This document shows, piece after piece, positions 1 to 8,181 of a stretch of DNA of 64,000 nucleotides (the first letter of the stretch is position 1; every line of letters begins with the position of its first letter). The stretch is from assembly GCF_963664965.1 (NCBI RefSeq), contig NZ_OY761823.1, forward strand, positions 2,056,001 to 2,120,000, in the 5' to 3' direction. This DNA is from an uncultured Pseudodesulfovibrio sp. (GTDB taxonomy: Bacteria; Desulfobacterota; Desulfovibrionia; Desulfovibrionales; Desulfovibrionaceae). The translations under genes were made by a program, and so were the position numbers. A model generated the notes under the pieces. It had not been told where the DNA came from. It was given only the letters and a program-made list of their open reading frames with translations, and searched no databases.

Positions 1-92
1 CCTTGCTGTACTTCCTCATCTGCTACGTGCTGACATCCATCAGCCGCCGCATGGAAGCCCAACTGTCACGCTATCAGGCAAGAGACCGCTAA
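1..92 (+). CDS. C-terminal end of a polar amino-acid ABC transporter permease (partial)
   Basis: The frame is open from the window edge to a TAA at 90-92 and encodes about 29 residues. They form a hydrophobic stretch (LLYFLICYVLTSISRR) followed by a short basic tail, which is how HisM/GltK-type permeases of polar amino-acid transporters usually end. The rest of the gene lies outside the window. deoC begins one base after the stop, so the two are probably co-transcribed. The family call rests on the tail alone. Confidence 0.6.
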   Translation, partial: LLYFLICYVLTSISRRMEAQLSRYQARDR

Positions 93-93
93 A

Positions 94-750
94 ATGACGT
101 TATCACCAAAGGACCTTGCGTCCTACATTGACCATACGCTGCTTAAACCCGCCGCCACGGTCCGGGAGCTGGACGAACTCTGCTCCCAGGCCGTGCGGTT
201 CGGTTTTTATGGGGTTTGCGTAAATCCCTCCCTCATTTCATTGGCAAGCTGGAAGCTCAGGGATGAAAAGCCTGTTTCGGTTTCCGTTGTCGGGTTCCCG
301 CTTGGCGCTACTTTGCCGGAAGTGAAGGCTTTCGAGACGGGTGAAGTTGTTGCGCGTGGGGCTGAAGAGATCGACATGGTACTAAACCTCGGCGCTTTCA
401 AGGCCGGTGATTATGATCTCGTGTCGCGCGATGTCGAAGCCGTCGTGCGTGCGGCAGATGGTTTTCCCGTGAAAGTCATTCTGGAAACCGCTCTGCTGGA
501 TGATGGTGAAATAGTGAAAGCGTGCAAGATTTGCGTCGACGCTGGGGCGAAATTCGTAAAAACGAGCACTGGTTTCGGGCCGGGTGGAGCGACTGTTCAT
601 GCTGTTCGCCTCATGCGGGAAACTGTGGGGCCGGATATCGGTGTGAAAGCCAGTGGTGGCATATCTACTTATAATGATGCACTTTCCATGATTGAGGCCG
701 GTGCGAATCGTATCGGTGCGTCTGCTTCTGTTGCTATTGTTTCTGAATAA
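94..750 (+). CDS. deoC: Deoxyribose-phosphate aldolase
   Basis: This 218-residue class I aldolase cleaves 2-deoxyribose 5-phosphate to glyceraldehyde 3-phosphate and acetaldehyde in cytosolic deoxynucleoside catabolism. The Schiff-base lysine is K156 in FVKTSTGF and the second conserved lysine is K185 in GVKASGG. Length and the opening DHTLLKP are typical of the short bacterial form. The ATG at 94 lies one base after the upstream permease stop. A purine nucleoside phosphorylase at 5328-6167 on the other strand could feed the same salvage route after phosphopentomutase, though the genes are not in one operon. It is followed by cbiC, which has no obvious metabolic link. Confidence 0.95.
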   Translation: MTLSPKDLASYIDHTLLKPAATVRELDELCSQAVRFGFYGVCVNPSLISLASWKLRDEKPVSVSVVGFPLGATLPEVKAFETGEVVARGAEEIDMVLNLGAFKAGDYDLVSRDVEAVVRAADGFPVKVILETALLDDGEIVKACKICVDAGAKFVKTSTGFGPGGATVHAVRLMRETVGPDIGVKASGGISTYNDALSMIEAGANRIGASASVAIVSE

Positions 751-761
751 AAGGAGCCATT

Positions 762-1400
762 TTGGCTGATATTACACTTCAAAATTTCATCAATCCGGAA
801 GAAATTGAAGCTGAATCTTTGCGGATTATTGATTCTGAAATCCCGAAACCGCGTCCTTTTGAAGGGCAAAAATGGGAAATTGTGCGCCGTATGATTCATA
901 CAACTGCGGATTTTGAGTTGATGAATTTGACCCGTTTTCATGAAGATGCAGTGGAAAACGGCGTGCGAGCTTTGCGTAATAAAGCGAAAATTGTCACTGA
1001 TACCGAGATGGCAAAGCGTGGAATTCCTGTCCGTCGAATGGACCCTCTCGGGTGTTCGGTACACTGTTTGATGAATGATGAGCGTGTTGTTTCCCGTGCA
1101 AAAGCCGAGGGTATTACCCGTGCCAAGGCTGCCGTTGATATCGCGGTCCGTGAAATCAAGCCTGAGATTTATGTGGTCGGCAATGCGCCGACTGCGCTGA
1201 TCCGTCTTGTCGAACATTTCGATAATGGGGATGTTTCGCCCGAACTGGTCGTGGGGATGCCCGTGGGATTCGTCAACGCGGCGGAATCCAAGGCGCTGCT
1301 CATGAGTCGGGACATTCCCTATATCTCCATCGAAGGTCGCAAGGGCGGTTCTGCTCTCGCGGCATGCGTTATCAACGCTCTTGCCATCATGGCTGCGTAG
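762..1400 (+). CDS. cbiC: Cobalt-precorrin-8 methylmutase
   Basis: A 212-residue CbiC/CobH protein that moves the methyl group from C11 to C12 to give cobyrinate in corrin-ring synthesis. H46 in RRMIHTTADF matches the catalytic histidine of CobH, and the C-terminal EGRKGGSALAACVINAL is characteristic. The start is a TTG at 762 behind a strong AAAGGAG at 749-755; no ATG gives a better N-terminus. In a sulfate reducer the anaerobic (cobalt-early) route is expected, hence cbiC rather than cobH. No other corrin gene is in the window, so the pathway is scattered. It lies 11 bases after deoC. Confidence 0.93.
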   Translation: MADITLQNFINPEEIEAESLRIIDSEIPKPRPFEGQKWEIVRRMIHTTADFELMNLTRFHEDAVENGVRALRNKAKIVTDTEMAKRGIPVRRMDPLGCSVHCLMNDERVVSRAKAEGITRAKAAVDIAVREIKPEIYVVGNAPTALIRLVEHFDNGDVSPELVVGMPVGFVNAAESKALLMSRDIPYISIEGRKGGSALAACVINALAIMAA

Positions 1401-1653
1401 TTTTCCTAGATTTATTTTTTTTCTTCGTATACGGGGGAGTGAGTGTCATCTGGACATCCTTCTTGCCGACTCTTTTCTTGCGCCTTCGGCCGACAGGGGA
1501 AGCAGAAGGGAAGGCGGGATGGCGCTGCTTTCGTATTGGTTCGATAGGGAGAGACGGTCTGCTGGGACTGCCATTGATCTGGACCAGGCGAGTGGCATGT
1601 GGGGGACAGGGCGTTGGGCCTGGAGAAAAAGTATAGCAGCTTTGGAAGGAGCT
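1401..1653. other. 253-base intergenic region upstream of the kor operon
   Basis: It holds a T-rich stretch just after the cbiC stop (about 1407-1425), which may help terminate cbiC although no convincing hairpin precedes it. The promoter for korDABC should lie here, but I find no clear -35/-10 or -24/-12 pair. The open frame running through the region into korD is not coding in character. Confidence 0.4.
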
Positions 1654-1929
1654 ATGGCCAAGAAAGACAAGGGAAAAAACAAGGTCACCGTGTATCCGGA
1701 CTGGTGCAAGGGGTGCGGCATCTGTGTCGAATTCTGTCCCGGAAAGGTGCTTGAATTGAATGATCAGGGCAAGTCGACGGTTGTACGTGAAGATGACTGT
1801 ATTCGTTGTGGATTCTGTGAGTTGCATTGTCCCGATTTCGCTATTGTCGTGCAGGACAAGGACTCGGCTGTGGACCAGAATTCAGCCGGTAATTCCGAGA
1901 AGAAACGCGTAAACGGCGAGGGAGCATAG
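1654..1929 (+). CDS. korD: 2-oxoacid:ferredoxin oxidoreductase, ferredoxin-like delta subunit
   Basis: This 91-residue protein has two [4Fe-4S] motifs, C18/C21/C24/C28 and C49/C52/C55/C59, the pattern of the delta subunit of 2-oxoglutarate or related ferredoxin oxidoreductases. It would pass electrons from the thiamine-diphosphate centre of KorB to external ferredoxin. The ATG at 1654 is chosen because GGAAGGAG lies just upstream and the charged start MAKKDKGKNK is usual; the frame extends further 5' but that part is not protein-like. It begins a four-gene operon whose members lie 0-4 bases apart. Confidence 0.9.
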   Translation: MAKKDKGKNKVTVYPDWCKGCGICVEFCPGKVLELNDQGKSTVVREDDCIRCGFCELHCPDFAIVVQDKDSAVDQNSAGNSEKKRVNGEGA

Positions 1930-1933
1930 GAAT

Positions 1934-3079
1934 ATGGCCAGACCGAAGAAACGCAAGGAAATTTTTGCCCTTGGCAATGAAGCCGTTGTCGAGGGTGCTC
2001 TTTTGGCCGGGTGTTCGTTTTACGGCGGATATCCCATCACGCCTTCCTCCGAAATCATGGAAATCATGGCGGCTCGGCTGCCTAAAACCGAAGACGGCGT
2101 ATTCATTCAACTCGAAGACGAGATTGCCAGCATGGGGGCGGTTATCGGCGCATCCATGGCTGGTCGCAAGGCGTTGACTGCGACGTCCGGTCCGGGATTT
2201 TCGCTCATGCAGGAAAACCTCGGGTACGCCATCATGGCGGAAGCGCCGCTGGTGCTCGTCAACGTCATGCGCGGCGGTCCGTCGACAGGGCTTCCGACCA
2301 GTCCGGCGCAGGGTGACGTGCAGCAGGCCCGTTGGGGTACGCACGGCGATCATCCGATCATTGTCCTTTCCGCTTCCAACGTGCAGGAATGTCTGGATAT
2401 GACCATCACCGCCTTTAACATGGCGGAGAAGTATCGTACCCCGGTTATCCTGCTTCTCGACGAAGTGACTTCACATACCCGCGAGAAGATCGAAATCCCC
2501 AATGAAGGGGAATATGAAGTGTTTTCCCGTACGGTCCCGAGCATGCCGCCCGAGTGGTACAAGCCGTACGAGGAGACCGTACGCGGAGTACCGCCCATGC
2601 CGCCGCTGGGTGCCGGATACCGGTTCCATGTCACCGGGCTGACGCATGACCGCAACGGTTTCCCCACACAGCGTCCCGAGGAAATCGAAGAACTCATGGA
2701 TCGTATCCATCGCAAGATCGACCAGTTCTTCTACGATATCCAGTTGGTGGATGAGATTGAGACCGAGGATGCCGACATTGTCGTCATTGCCTACGGCAGC
2801 GTGGCCCGTTCTGCGGAACTGGCGGTGCAGCAGGCGCGTGAAAACGGCATCAAGGCCGGTATGCTCAAGCTGAAAACCCTGTTCCCATTCCCCCGCCGCC
2901 ACACCGAAAAGGTGTTGGCACATGCGAAGACGCTGGTCGTACCCGAGATGAACATGGGCCAGATGTCGCGCGAGGTGAAGCGAGTCAACATGGGCAGGGC
3001 GTCGGTCAGGACAATCAACCGCATCGACGGTCAGATCGTCACGCCTGCGGAAATCCTCAAGGTCATCATGCAGGGGTAG
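1934..3079 (+). CDS. korA: 2-oxoacid:ferredoxin oxidoreductase, alpha subunit
   Basis: A 381-residue alpha subunit with the pyrimidine-binding domain (GGYPITPSSEIME near residues 33-45) followed by the transketolase C-terminal-like domain. With the other Kor subunits it oxidises a 2-oxoacid, most likely 2-oxoglutarate, to an acyl-CoA with reduction of ferredoxin, completing an incomplete or reductive TCA route. Substrate cannot be fixed from sequence: KorA, VorA and similar subunits look alike, and the four-subunit D-A-B-C order is the reason for the Kor name. The start lies four bases after korD. Confidence 0.9.
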   Translation: MARPKKRKEIFALGNEAVVEGALLAGCSFYGGYPITPSSEIMEIMAARLPKTEDGVFIQLEDEIASMGAVIGASMAGRKALTATSGPGFSLMQENLGYAIMAEAPLVLVNVMRGGPSTGLPTSPAQGDVQQARWGTHGDHPIIVLSASNVQECLDMTITAFNMAEKYRTPVILLLDEVTSHTREKIEIPNEGEYEVFSRTVPSMPPEWYKPYEETVRGVPPMPPLGAGYRFHVTGLTHDRNGFPTQRPEEIEELMDRIHRKIDQFFYDIQLVDEIETEDADIVVIAYGSVARSAELAVQQARENGIKAGMLKLKTLFPFPRRHTEKVLAHAKTLVVPEMNMGQMSREVKRVNMGRASVRTINRIDGQIVTPAEILKVIMQG

Positions 3080-3083
3080 TCAG

Positions 3084-3938
3084 ATGAGCAATAATATTAC
3101 CGGAAATGAAATAATCCATAAGTACCTGCGGCATAACAAGAAGTTTCCGCATGTCCTGTGTGCCGGATGTGGTCACGGGATTGTGCTTGGAACGCTGATT
3201 CGTTCCATTCATGATTTGCAGATTCCCAAGGACGACGTGGTCATCGTCGCGGGCATCGGCTGTTCGGGTCGTCTTGCCGTGTACGTTGATTTCAATACCG
3301 TACACACCACCCATGGTCGCGCCCTGACGTTTGCAACAGGCATCAAGATGGCCAATCCGAAGCTCAATGTCATCGCCCTCATGGGTGACGGTGACGCATT
3401 GTCCATCGGCGGCAACCATTTGATTCATGCGGCTCGCCGTAATATCGGCGTCACCGCAATGGTGCTCAACAACAGCATTTACGGCATGACCGGCGGCCAG
3501 AGTTCCCCGGCCACGCCGGAGGGTTCCATCACCATGACCATGCCTTACGGTCAGCTCGACAAGAGTTTCGATACCGTGGAGCTTGCGCGTGGAGCCGGTG
3601 CCAACTACGTGGCCCGCGGAACAGTCTTCCATGTGAAGAAGCTGGAAAAGATCATGACCGAGGCCATTGCCCGTCCCGGTTTCAGCCTTGTCGAAGCCAT
3701 CACTCCATGTCACACCCAGTATGGGCGCAAGAACAAGTACAAGAGCCCGGTGGATATGTACAAGTGGATGAAAAAGGCGGCTATTCCCGTGGAGCGGTAT
3801 AATGAGCTTCCGGAAGACAAGCGCAAGGGTCGTCTGCCTATCGGCGTTTTTGTCGAAAGGGATCGCGACGGTTTCGAGGAACGCTATTTCAACATGAAGG
3901 CGGAGTTCCTGAAGCAGGGCGCAAAGGGGGGCAAGTAA
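3084..3938 (+). CDS. korB: 2-oxoacid:ferredoxin oxidoreductase, beta subunit (TPP-binding)
   Basis: This 284-residue subunit carries thiamine diphosphate. CAGCGHGIVLG and GIGCSGR supply the conserved cysteines of the proximal iron-sulfur cluster, and GDGDALSIGGNHLIHAARR followed by NNSIYGMTGGQ is the Mg/TPP motif GDG-x(n)-NN. Length fits the short beta subunits of four-subunit enzymes. It starts four bases after korA and ends directly against korC. Confidence 0.92.
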   Translation: MSNNITGNEIIHKYLRHNKKFPHVLCAGCGHGIVLGTLIRSIHDLQIPKDDVVIVAGIGCSGRLAVYVDFNTVHTTHGRALTFATGIKMANPKLNVIALMGDGDALSIGGNHLIHAARRNIGVTAMVLNNSIYGMTGGQSSPATPEGSITMTMPYGQLDKSFDTVELARGAGANYVARGTVFHVKKLEKIMTEAIARPGFSLVEAITPCHTQYGRKNKYKSPVDMYKWMKKAAIPVERYNELPEDKRKGRLPIGVFVERDRDGFEERYFNMKAEFLKQGAKGGK

Positions 3939-4526
3939 ATGAAATCACAGCAGACTCTTGATCGATTCGAGATTCGTTTCTCCGGTCTGGGCGGTCAGGG
4001 TATCATCACCCTCGGCAAGGTCATGGGATCGGGGCTCGCCCTTGGACACGGGTACAATGTTACCCAGACGCAGAGCTACGGCCCCGAGGCTCGCGGCGGC
4101 TCAAGCAAGTGTGATCTCGTTCTGAGTTCCTCTCCCATCAGTTATCCCAAGGCGGAGAGTCTGGATCTTCTGGTGGCTCTGTCGCAGGAGGCGTGCAATG
4201 CCTACTATCCCTACCTCAAACCGGGCGGAGTTCTGGTGCTGGAGTCCGATCTGGTCAAGCAGCCGCCGACCAACAAGTTCCTCGGTTTGCCATATACCGC
4301 GCTTGCCAGAGAAAAAGTCGGTATCGTACAGGCCATGAATACCGTGGTTCTTGGTTCGCTGTCCTACCTGCTTCCGTTCGTGAATCAGGCAACCATGCGT
4401 AAGAGCCTGGAGTCCGTGCTTCCCGCAAAGATCAGGGCAGTCAACACCAAGGCCTTCAACCTCGGGCATCGACTCGCCAAGAAGGAATGGGGTGATGATC
4501 CCGGGGCTGTCTGGCGCGAGGCTTAA
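3939..4526 (+). CDS. korC: 2-oxoacid:ferredoxin oxidoreductase, gamma subunit
   Basis: A 195-residue gamma subunit with the family signature FSGLGGQGIITLGKVM near the N-terminus and SYGPEARGGSSKCDLVLS soon after. It forms the CoA-binding part of the complex. The ATG at 3939 directly follows the korB stop. The operon ends at a strong terminator at 4550-4580. Confidence 0.92.
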   Translation: MKSQQTLDRFEIRFSGLGGQGIITLGKVMGSGLALGHGYNVTQTQSYGPEARGGSSKCDLVLSSSPISYPKAESLDLLVALSQEACNAYYPYLKPGGVLVLESDLVKQPPTNKFLGLPYTALAREKVGIVQAMNTVVLGSLSYLLPFVNQATMRKSLESVLPAKIRAVNTKAFNLGHRLAKKEWGDDPGAVWREA

Positions 4527-4549
4527 CCTCTTTGACCCTAAAAAAAACG

Positions 4550-4580
4550 AAAGGCCGTTGGTTTTCCAACGGCCTTTTTC
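4550..4580. terminator. Bidirectional terminator between korC and the FlgO-like lipoprotein gene
   Basis: A perfect 11-bp stem (4551-4561 with 4566-4576) encloses a TTTT loop. It has a T run on the plus side and an A run upstream that serves the minus strand, so it can end both the kor operon and the convergent lipoprotein gene. Confidence 0.9.
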
Positions 4581-4598
4581 ATGTCCTGTGGGTGAATA

Positions 4599-5258
4599 TC
4601 AGTCGAACTTGGTTTTGACCGTCGGCTCCATCCCATTGTCCTGCTTGAGCTGCGGGAGCAGTTCGCGGACGTTGTCCGTGATGGGAATGGTCCAGTTGTG
4701 ACCTGAGATGATTGCGCTGTCATCAAGGCGCGTGATTTTGGCTGACATGTAGATGTAGTTGTCGCCGATGACGTATGTGCCGGTGAGTCGGGCTGCGCGC
4801 GGCGGGAGCCTGTCGAGACTGTCCTTGATCGGATTGCTGTATTTTTTCGGGTCCACGCCTTGCGGCAGAAAGTAGTTTTGGGCCGTGGGTTCTCCGCTGG
4901 TTATGACGACGCCGCGTTGTACGAGCCGATCCGAAACCTGTTCGGTCATGACCTGTCCGAAGATGGCGTTGTCACTGGGGTCATTCTGGTTGGTGAACCG
5001 CTTGGTGTAAACAGGAGACTTTCTTGAAAGCTCATACGAACCGATATTGGAGTAGAGGGTGTCTGCGGCCCGGTGGTTGATTTCAATGATCGGAATGGAT
5101 GCGGTCTCGTGGTAGGATCGCGTCGTGGGAGCCGTGTCAAAAACATAGTCATACGTATTGCCGGCAGTATCTTTGGTGTCCTGCCACATGCGATTGCCGC
5201 ACCCTGCCATGGGCAGCGTGAAGGCGAGAATTGCGAGAGTGATGAGCGCTTTTTTCAT
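4599..5258 (-). CDS. FlgO-family lipoprotein
   Basis: This 219-residue protein starts with a lipoprotein signal (MKKALITLAILAF then PMAGC), predicting lipidation at C20. The rest resembles the FlgO domain found in outer-membrane lipoproteins tied to flagellar stability. The features are paired segments around SIPIIEINHRAADTL and QVMTEQVSDRLVQRGVVI and a later ARLTGTYVIGDNYIYMSAKI. The start at 5258 is preferred over one 12 codons upstream because it places the signal peptide at the N-terminus. motAB lies nearby on the other strand. The flagellar role is inference; FlgO domains also occur in non-flagellar lipoproteins. Confidence 0.7.
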   Translation of the reverse strand: MKKALITLAILAFTLPMAGCGNRMWQDTKDTAGNTYDYVFDTAPTTRSYHETASIPIIEINHRAADTLYSNIGSYELSRKSPVYTKRFTNQNDPSDNAIFGQVMTEQVSDRLVQRGVVITSGEPTAQNYFLPQGVDPKKYSNPIKDSLDRLPPRAARLTGTYVIGDNYIYMSAKITRLDDSAIISGHNWTIPITDNVRELLPQLKQDNGMEPTVKTKFD

Positions 5259-5327
5259 GAGTCGGTTATCCCGTTTTGTCTTTCCCGAAAGCATATATCA
5301 AACCGGCGGCAAGGACCACCTGTGTAC

Positions 5328-6167
5328 TTATTCGGTAACTTGCGGGATTTCCTTTAGGATTGCCCGGAGAAGTTTCGTCATGGCGGCTGAGGATTTTTCA
5401 GCCTGGGCAATGACGGCTTCCAGCGGTGCCTCTTTCATGCAGTCGGGAAGGTTCTTGTTGGTCAGGCAGGAGATGCCAAGAAGTCGAATGCCCATGTGGT
5501 GCGCGGCGATGGCCTCCATGCAGGTGGACATGCCGATGGCGTCTGCGCCCATGGCCCGGTACATGCGGGTTTCCGCCGGTGTCTCCATGTTGGGCCCCAT
5601 GATCTGCATGAACACGCCCCGTTCCAGACGGATGCCGAGCTCCAGAGCCTTGCGTACGGCGAGGTCCCTGAGTTCCATGTCATAGACCTCGCACATGTCC
5701 GGGAAACGGTCTCCCCATGCGTCGACGTTTTCACCGCGAAGGGGAGTTGTTCCGGTCAGGTTGATATGGTCCTCGATGAGCATAGGGGAGCCGGTGGCGA
5801 AAGACGGATTGAGCGCGCCGACAGCGTTGGTCAGAACAAGCGTATTGACGCCGAGTTCTCCCAGAACGCGAATAGCGTAGGTCGCCTCGTGGGCATCGAA
5901 CCCTTCGTACAGGTGGAATCGTCCGCTCAGGGCGAGGACCGGAACAGAGTCGATGCTGCCCACGACGATTTGTCCGGCGTGGCTTTTCACCGTGGAGACG
6001 GGAAACTCCGGTATGTCGCTATAGGCAAGCGTTTGAGGGTTCTCGATGGCTTCGGTGAGGCCTCCCAGTCCCGTGCCTGTGACAAAAGCAACGGTACCGA
6101 CTTGAATTTTGCCTAGCTTTTCCTGTATATATGCGGCAGAATGTTGTATCTTTTCGTGGTATTTCAT
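5328..6167 (-). CDS. punA: Purine nucleoside phosphorylase
   Basis: A 279-residue member of the trimeric PNP/MTAP family that phosphorolyses inosine, guanosine or related nucleosides to base and ribose 1-phosphate. The phosphate loop GTGLGGL lies near residues 31-37, with SGRFHLYEG, TNAVGALNP, the region equivalent to GPSYETPAE (here GPNMETPAE) and MSTCMEAIAAHH. Two positions near the base site differ from common forms (AVGALN for AAGGLN, GPNMET for GPSYET), so the preferred base is uncertain and MTA phosphorylase is an alternative. It is divergent from motA. Confidence 0.9.
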   Translation of the reverse strand: MKYHEKIQHSAAYIQEKLGKIQVGTVAFVTGTGLGGLTEAIENPQTLAYSDIPEFPVSTVKSHAGQIVVGSIDSVPVLALSGRFHLYEGFDAHEATYAIRVLGELGVNTLVLTNAVGALNPSFATGSPMLIEDHINLTGTTPLRGENVDAWGDRFPDMCEVYDMELRDLAVRKALELGIRLERGVFMQIMGPNMETPAETRMYRAMGADAIGMSTCMEAIAAHHMGIRLLGISCLTNKNLPDCMKEAPLEAVIAQAEKSSAAMTKLLRAILKEIPQVTE

Positions 6168-6182
6168 GAAGACTCCCTTGAT

Positions 6183-6198
6183 CCAGGCAGGTGCCTGG
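6183..6198. repeat. Perfect 7-bp inverted repeat in the punA/motA divergent region
   Basis: CCAGGCA and TGCCTGG flank GG. It lies 16-31 bases upstream of the punA start, so it would fall in the punA leader or promoter, and 57 bases upstream of motA. It could be an operator or an RNA hairpin; nothing else identifies the factor. Confidence 0.45.
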
Positions 6199-6254
6199 GC
6201 ATAAGGGCAGGCTCCTGTGAAGGATCGAATTGAACCTAAGGACAGGCTCGCTAT

Positions 6255-7007
6255 ATGGATATTGTGACACTACTCGGCATGGCCGTCGGCCTTTCACTCA
6301 TTTTCGGTGCCATTGTCATCGGTGGGGCGGTTGATGTTTTCATCAATATACCCGGGATGATGATTGTTATCGGCGGCACGTTGGCCTCGATCATGGTGGC
6401 ATTCCCGTTTGAAGAGGTCATACAGGCCTTTAACGCTGCATTCAAGATGTTCGTGCAAAGAAAGACCAAAGTCCGTGACGTTGTGAACATCATGGTCAAG
6501 GTCGCCGAGATCAGCCGCAGGGAAGGCCTTGTCGCATTGGAGAATGTCCAGACCGAGAATATGGTCCTCAAGAAATCCTGTCAGCTCATCGCGGATAATG
6601 CGGATCCCGATCTTATCAGAACGACACTGACCATTGAAATCAATTCCATGCGCCGTCGCCATCAGGTCGGGCAGGATGTGTTCAAGCGGTTGGCCGCACT
6701 GGCTCCTTCGTTCGGTATGATGGGAACGCTCATCGGTCTGGTGCAGATGCTGTCCCAGCTTGATAATCCCAAGTCCATCGGTCCGGCCATGGCTGTTGCG
6801 TTGCTGACCACGTTCTACGGTAGTGCCATGGCAACCCTGTTGTTCATTCCCATCGGCGCGAAGCTGAGGGCAAGGACCTTGCAGGAACAGTTGCATCTTG
6901 AGGTCATTTTTGAAGGGGCGAAATCCATTCTGGAAAACAACAACCCGAGGCTCGTGTACGAAAAACTGTCATCGTTCCTTGCTCCGGGCGAGCGTGAGAC
7001 TCATTGA
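6255..7007 (+). CDS. motA: Flagellar motor stator protein MotA
   Basis: A 250-residue MotA/PomA-type stator subunit with four membrane segments, roughly residues 5-25, 30-50, 150-172 and 183-205. The large cytoplasmic loop between the second and third would contact the rotor protein FliG. The motif PSFGMMGTLIGLVQML in the third segment is typical. It works with MotB as an ion channel driving rotation. The stop codon overlaps the motB start, showing translational coupling. Confidence 0.95.
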   Translation: MDIVTLLGMAVGLSLIFGAIVIGGAVDVFINIPGMMIVIGGTLASIMVAFPFEEVIQAFNAAFKMFVQRKTKVRDVVNIMVKVAEISRREGLVALENVQTENMVLKKSCQLIADNADPDLIRTTLTIEINSMRRRHQVGQDVFKRLAALAPSFGMMGTLIGLVQMLSQLDNPKSIGPAMAVALLTTFYGSAMATLLFIPIGAKLRARTLQEQLHLEVIFEGAKSILENNNPRLVYEKLSSFLAPGERETH

Positions 7008-7741
7008 TGGAAGATTACCAGCCGCATAAACTTCAGGAAGAGGACGATAGCGACAGCGCTTGGTTGACGACGTTCGCCGACCTTTCGATGTTGCTGCTGG
7101 TCTTTTTTGTCCTGCTGTACTCCATGTCCACTTTGGATACTGAAAAGTTCTCCGAGACGTTCTCTTCGGTAACGCAGGCGCTTCAGGGGCAGATGGACAA
7201 GATCTCGACCAGTCGCATCACTCAGGAAGAGGCCGGTGTTCTCATCGATCAGGTCATGATGCGCCGGCAGATTATCGAGTCGCAGCGCAAGGTTTTTGCC
7301 GAGGTCAAGACGCTTCAGACCAAAAAAGGTGTTGAGGGGCTTGTCTCCGCAAACTTTGAAGACGGCGTCATCACCATTCGGGTACCCGGTGACGTGATGT
7401 TCCGGTCCGGTCAGATCAATTTGACTCCCAAGGGTGTCCAGATAATCACGACTTTGAAGAATTTTTTCATTCAGCATAAGGATCAGACGATCAAGATCAT
7501 CGGTTATACGGACAATGTGCGTCCTTCCAGTAAATCTCGATTCAAGGACAATTGGGAGATTTCCGCGCTTCGAGCCGTTTCCGTATTGCGTCAATTGCTG
7601 AAGATGGGGATTGAATCCACCCGGCTGACCGCCACTGGGTTGGCGTATCTCAATCCCATTTATCCCAACACCACGAATGAATACCGGGCCAAGAACCGCC
7701 GGGTCGAGTTTGTTCTGGAAAAGCGTGTCATGGGGCAGTAG
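7007..7741 (+). CDS. motB: Flagellar motor stator protein MotB
   Basis: A 244-residue stator subunit with one membrane helix (about residues 19-40) and a C-terminal OmpA-like peptidoglycan-binding domain (about 100-240, including IIGYTDNVRP). D25 in WLTTFADLSMLLLVFFVLL is the ion-carrying aspartate. The ATG at 7007 overlaps the motA TGA; a TTG one codon earlier is possible. Sequence alone does not say whether H+ or Na+ is used. Confidence 0.95.
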   Translation: MEDYQPHKLQEEDDSDSAWLTTFADLSMLLLVFFVLLYSMSTLDTEKFSETFSSVTQALQGQMDKISTSRITQEEAGVLIDQVMMRRQIIESQRKVFAEVKTLQTKKGVEGLVSANFEDGVITIRVPGDVMFRSGQINLTPKGVQIITTLKNFFIQHKDQTIKIIGYTDNVRPSSKSRFKDNWEISALRAVSVLRQLLKMGIESTRLTATGLAYLNPIYPNTTNEYRAKNRRVEFVLEKRVMGQ

Positions 7742-7788
7742 GCTGAGTAAACGGTAATTTTTTGAACCTCAATTCTTTGGGGGGAGTT

Positions 7789-8169
7789 ATGGGTTTTGAT
7801 ATTGATTTGCCAAATGGCGATGACCAATTGAGAAAGGCTTTTCGAACCAAGGTTCCCGGGTTGAGTGCCCGGTTTCCCGGTTTGAAAAAAATATATGAAG
7901 TCAAGGATTTGAGTGCCACCGGTTTTGCCGTGCTCGACAAGGAAGGCACTTTCAAGGAAGGGCAGTCGTTGGAAATCGAACTGCTTATCAAGAAGCGTTT
8001 GTTCCTTGATGGTGCCAAGACCGAAGTCATGCGCGTGCTCGACAACGGTATTATCGGTATCAATTTCATCGATCTGGAACGTCAGAAACAGGCCAAGCTG
8101 GACAAACTGGTTCTTGAGGTTCAAAAGCGGCTTATCGAGCTTCGCAAAAAGCAGCGGGAACAGGAATAG
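7789..8169 (+). CDS. PilZ-domain protein
   Basis: A 126-residue protein with the two PilZ hallmarks: RxxxR at R15/R19 and a DxSxxG motif, DLSATG at 40-45. These bind cyclic di-GMP in other PilZ proteins. A charged, probably coiled C-terminus (about 95-126) follows. The ATG at 7789 has a strong GGGGGGAG before it. Placed 48 bases after motB, it is a good candidate for c-di-GMP control of the stator, like YcgR-type brakes. That role is inference from position. Confidence 0.8.
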   Translation: MGFDIDLPNGDDQLRKAFRTKVPGLSARFPGLKKIYEVKDLSATGFAVLDKEGTFKEGQSLEIELLIKKRLFLDGAKTEVMRVLDNGIIGINFIDLERQKQAKLDKLVLEVQKRLIELRKKQREQE

Positions 8170-8181
8170 CAGAGGCTTTTC

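Noticed and set aside
1593-1615. Sigma-54 promoter for korDABC (TGGCAT near 1593)
   Set aside because: No GC at the required ten-base distance and no TTGC core.
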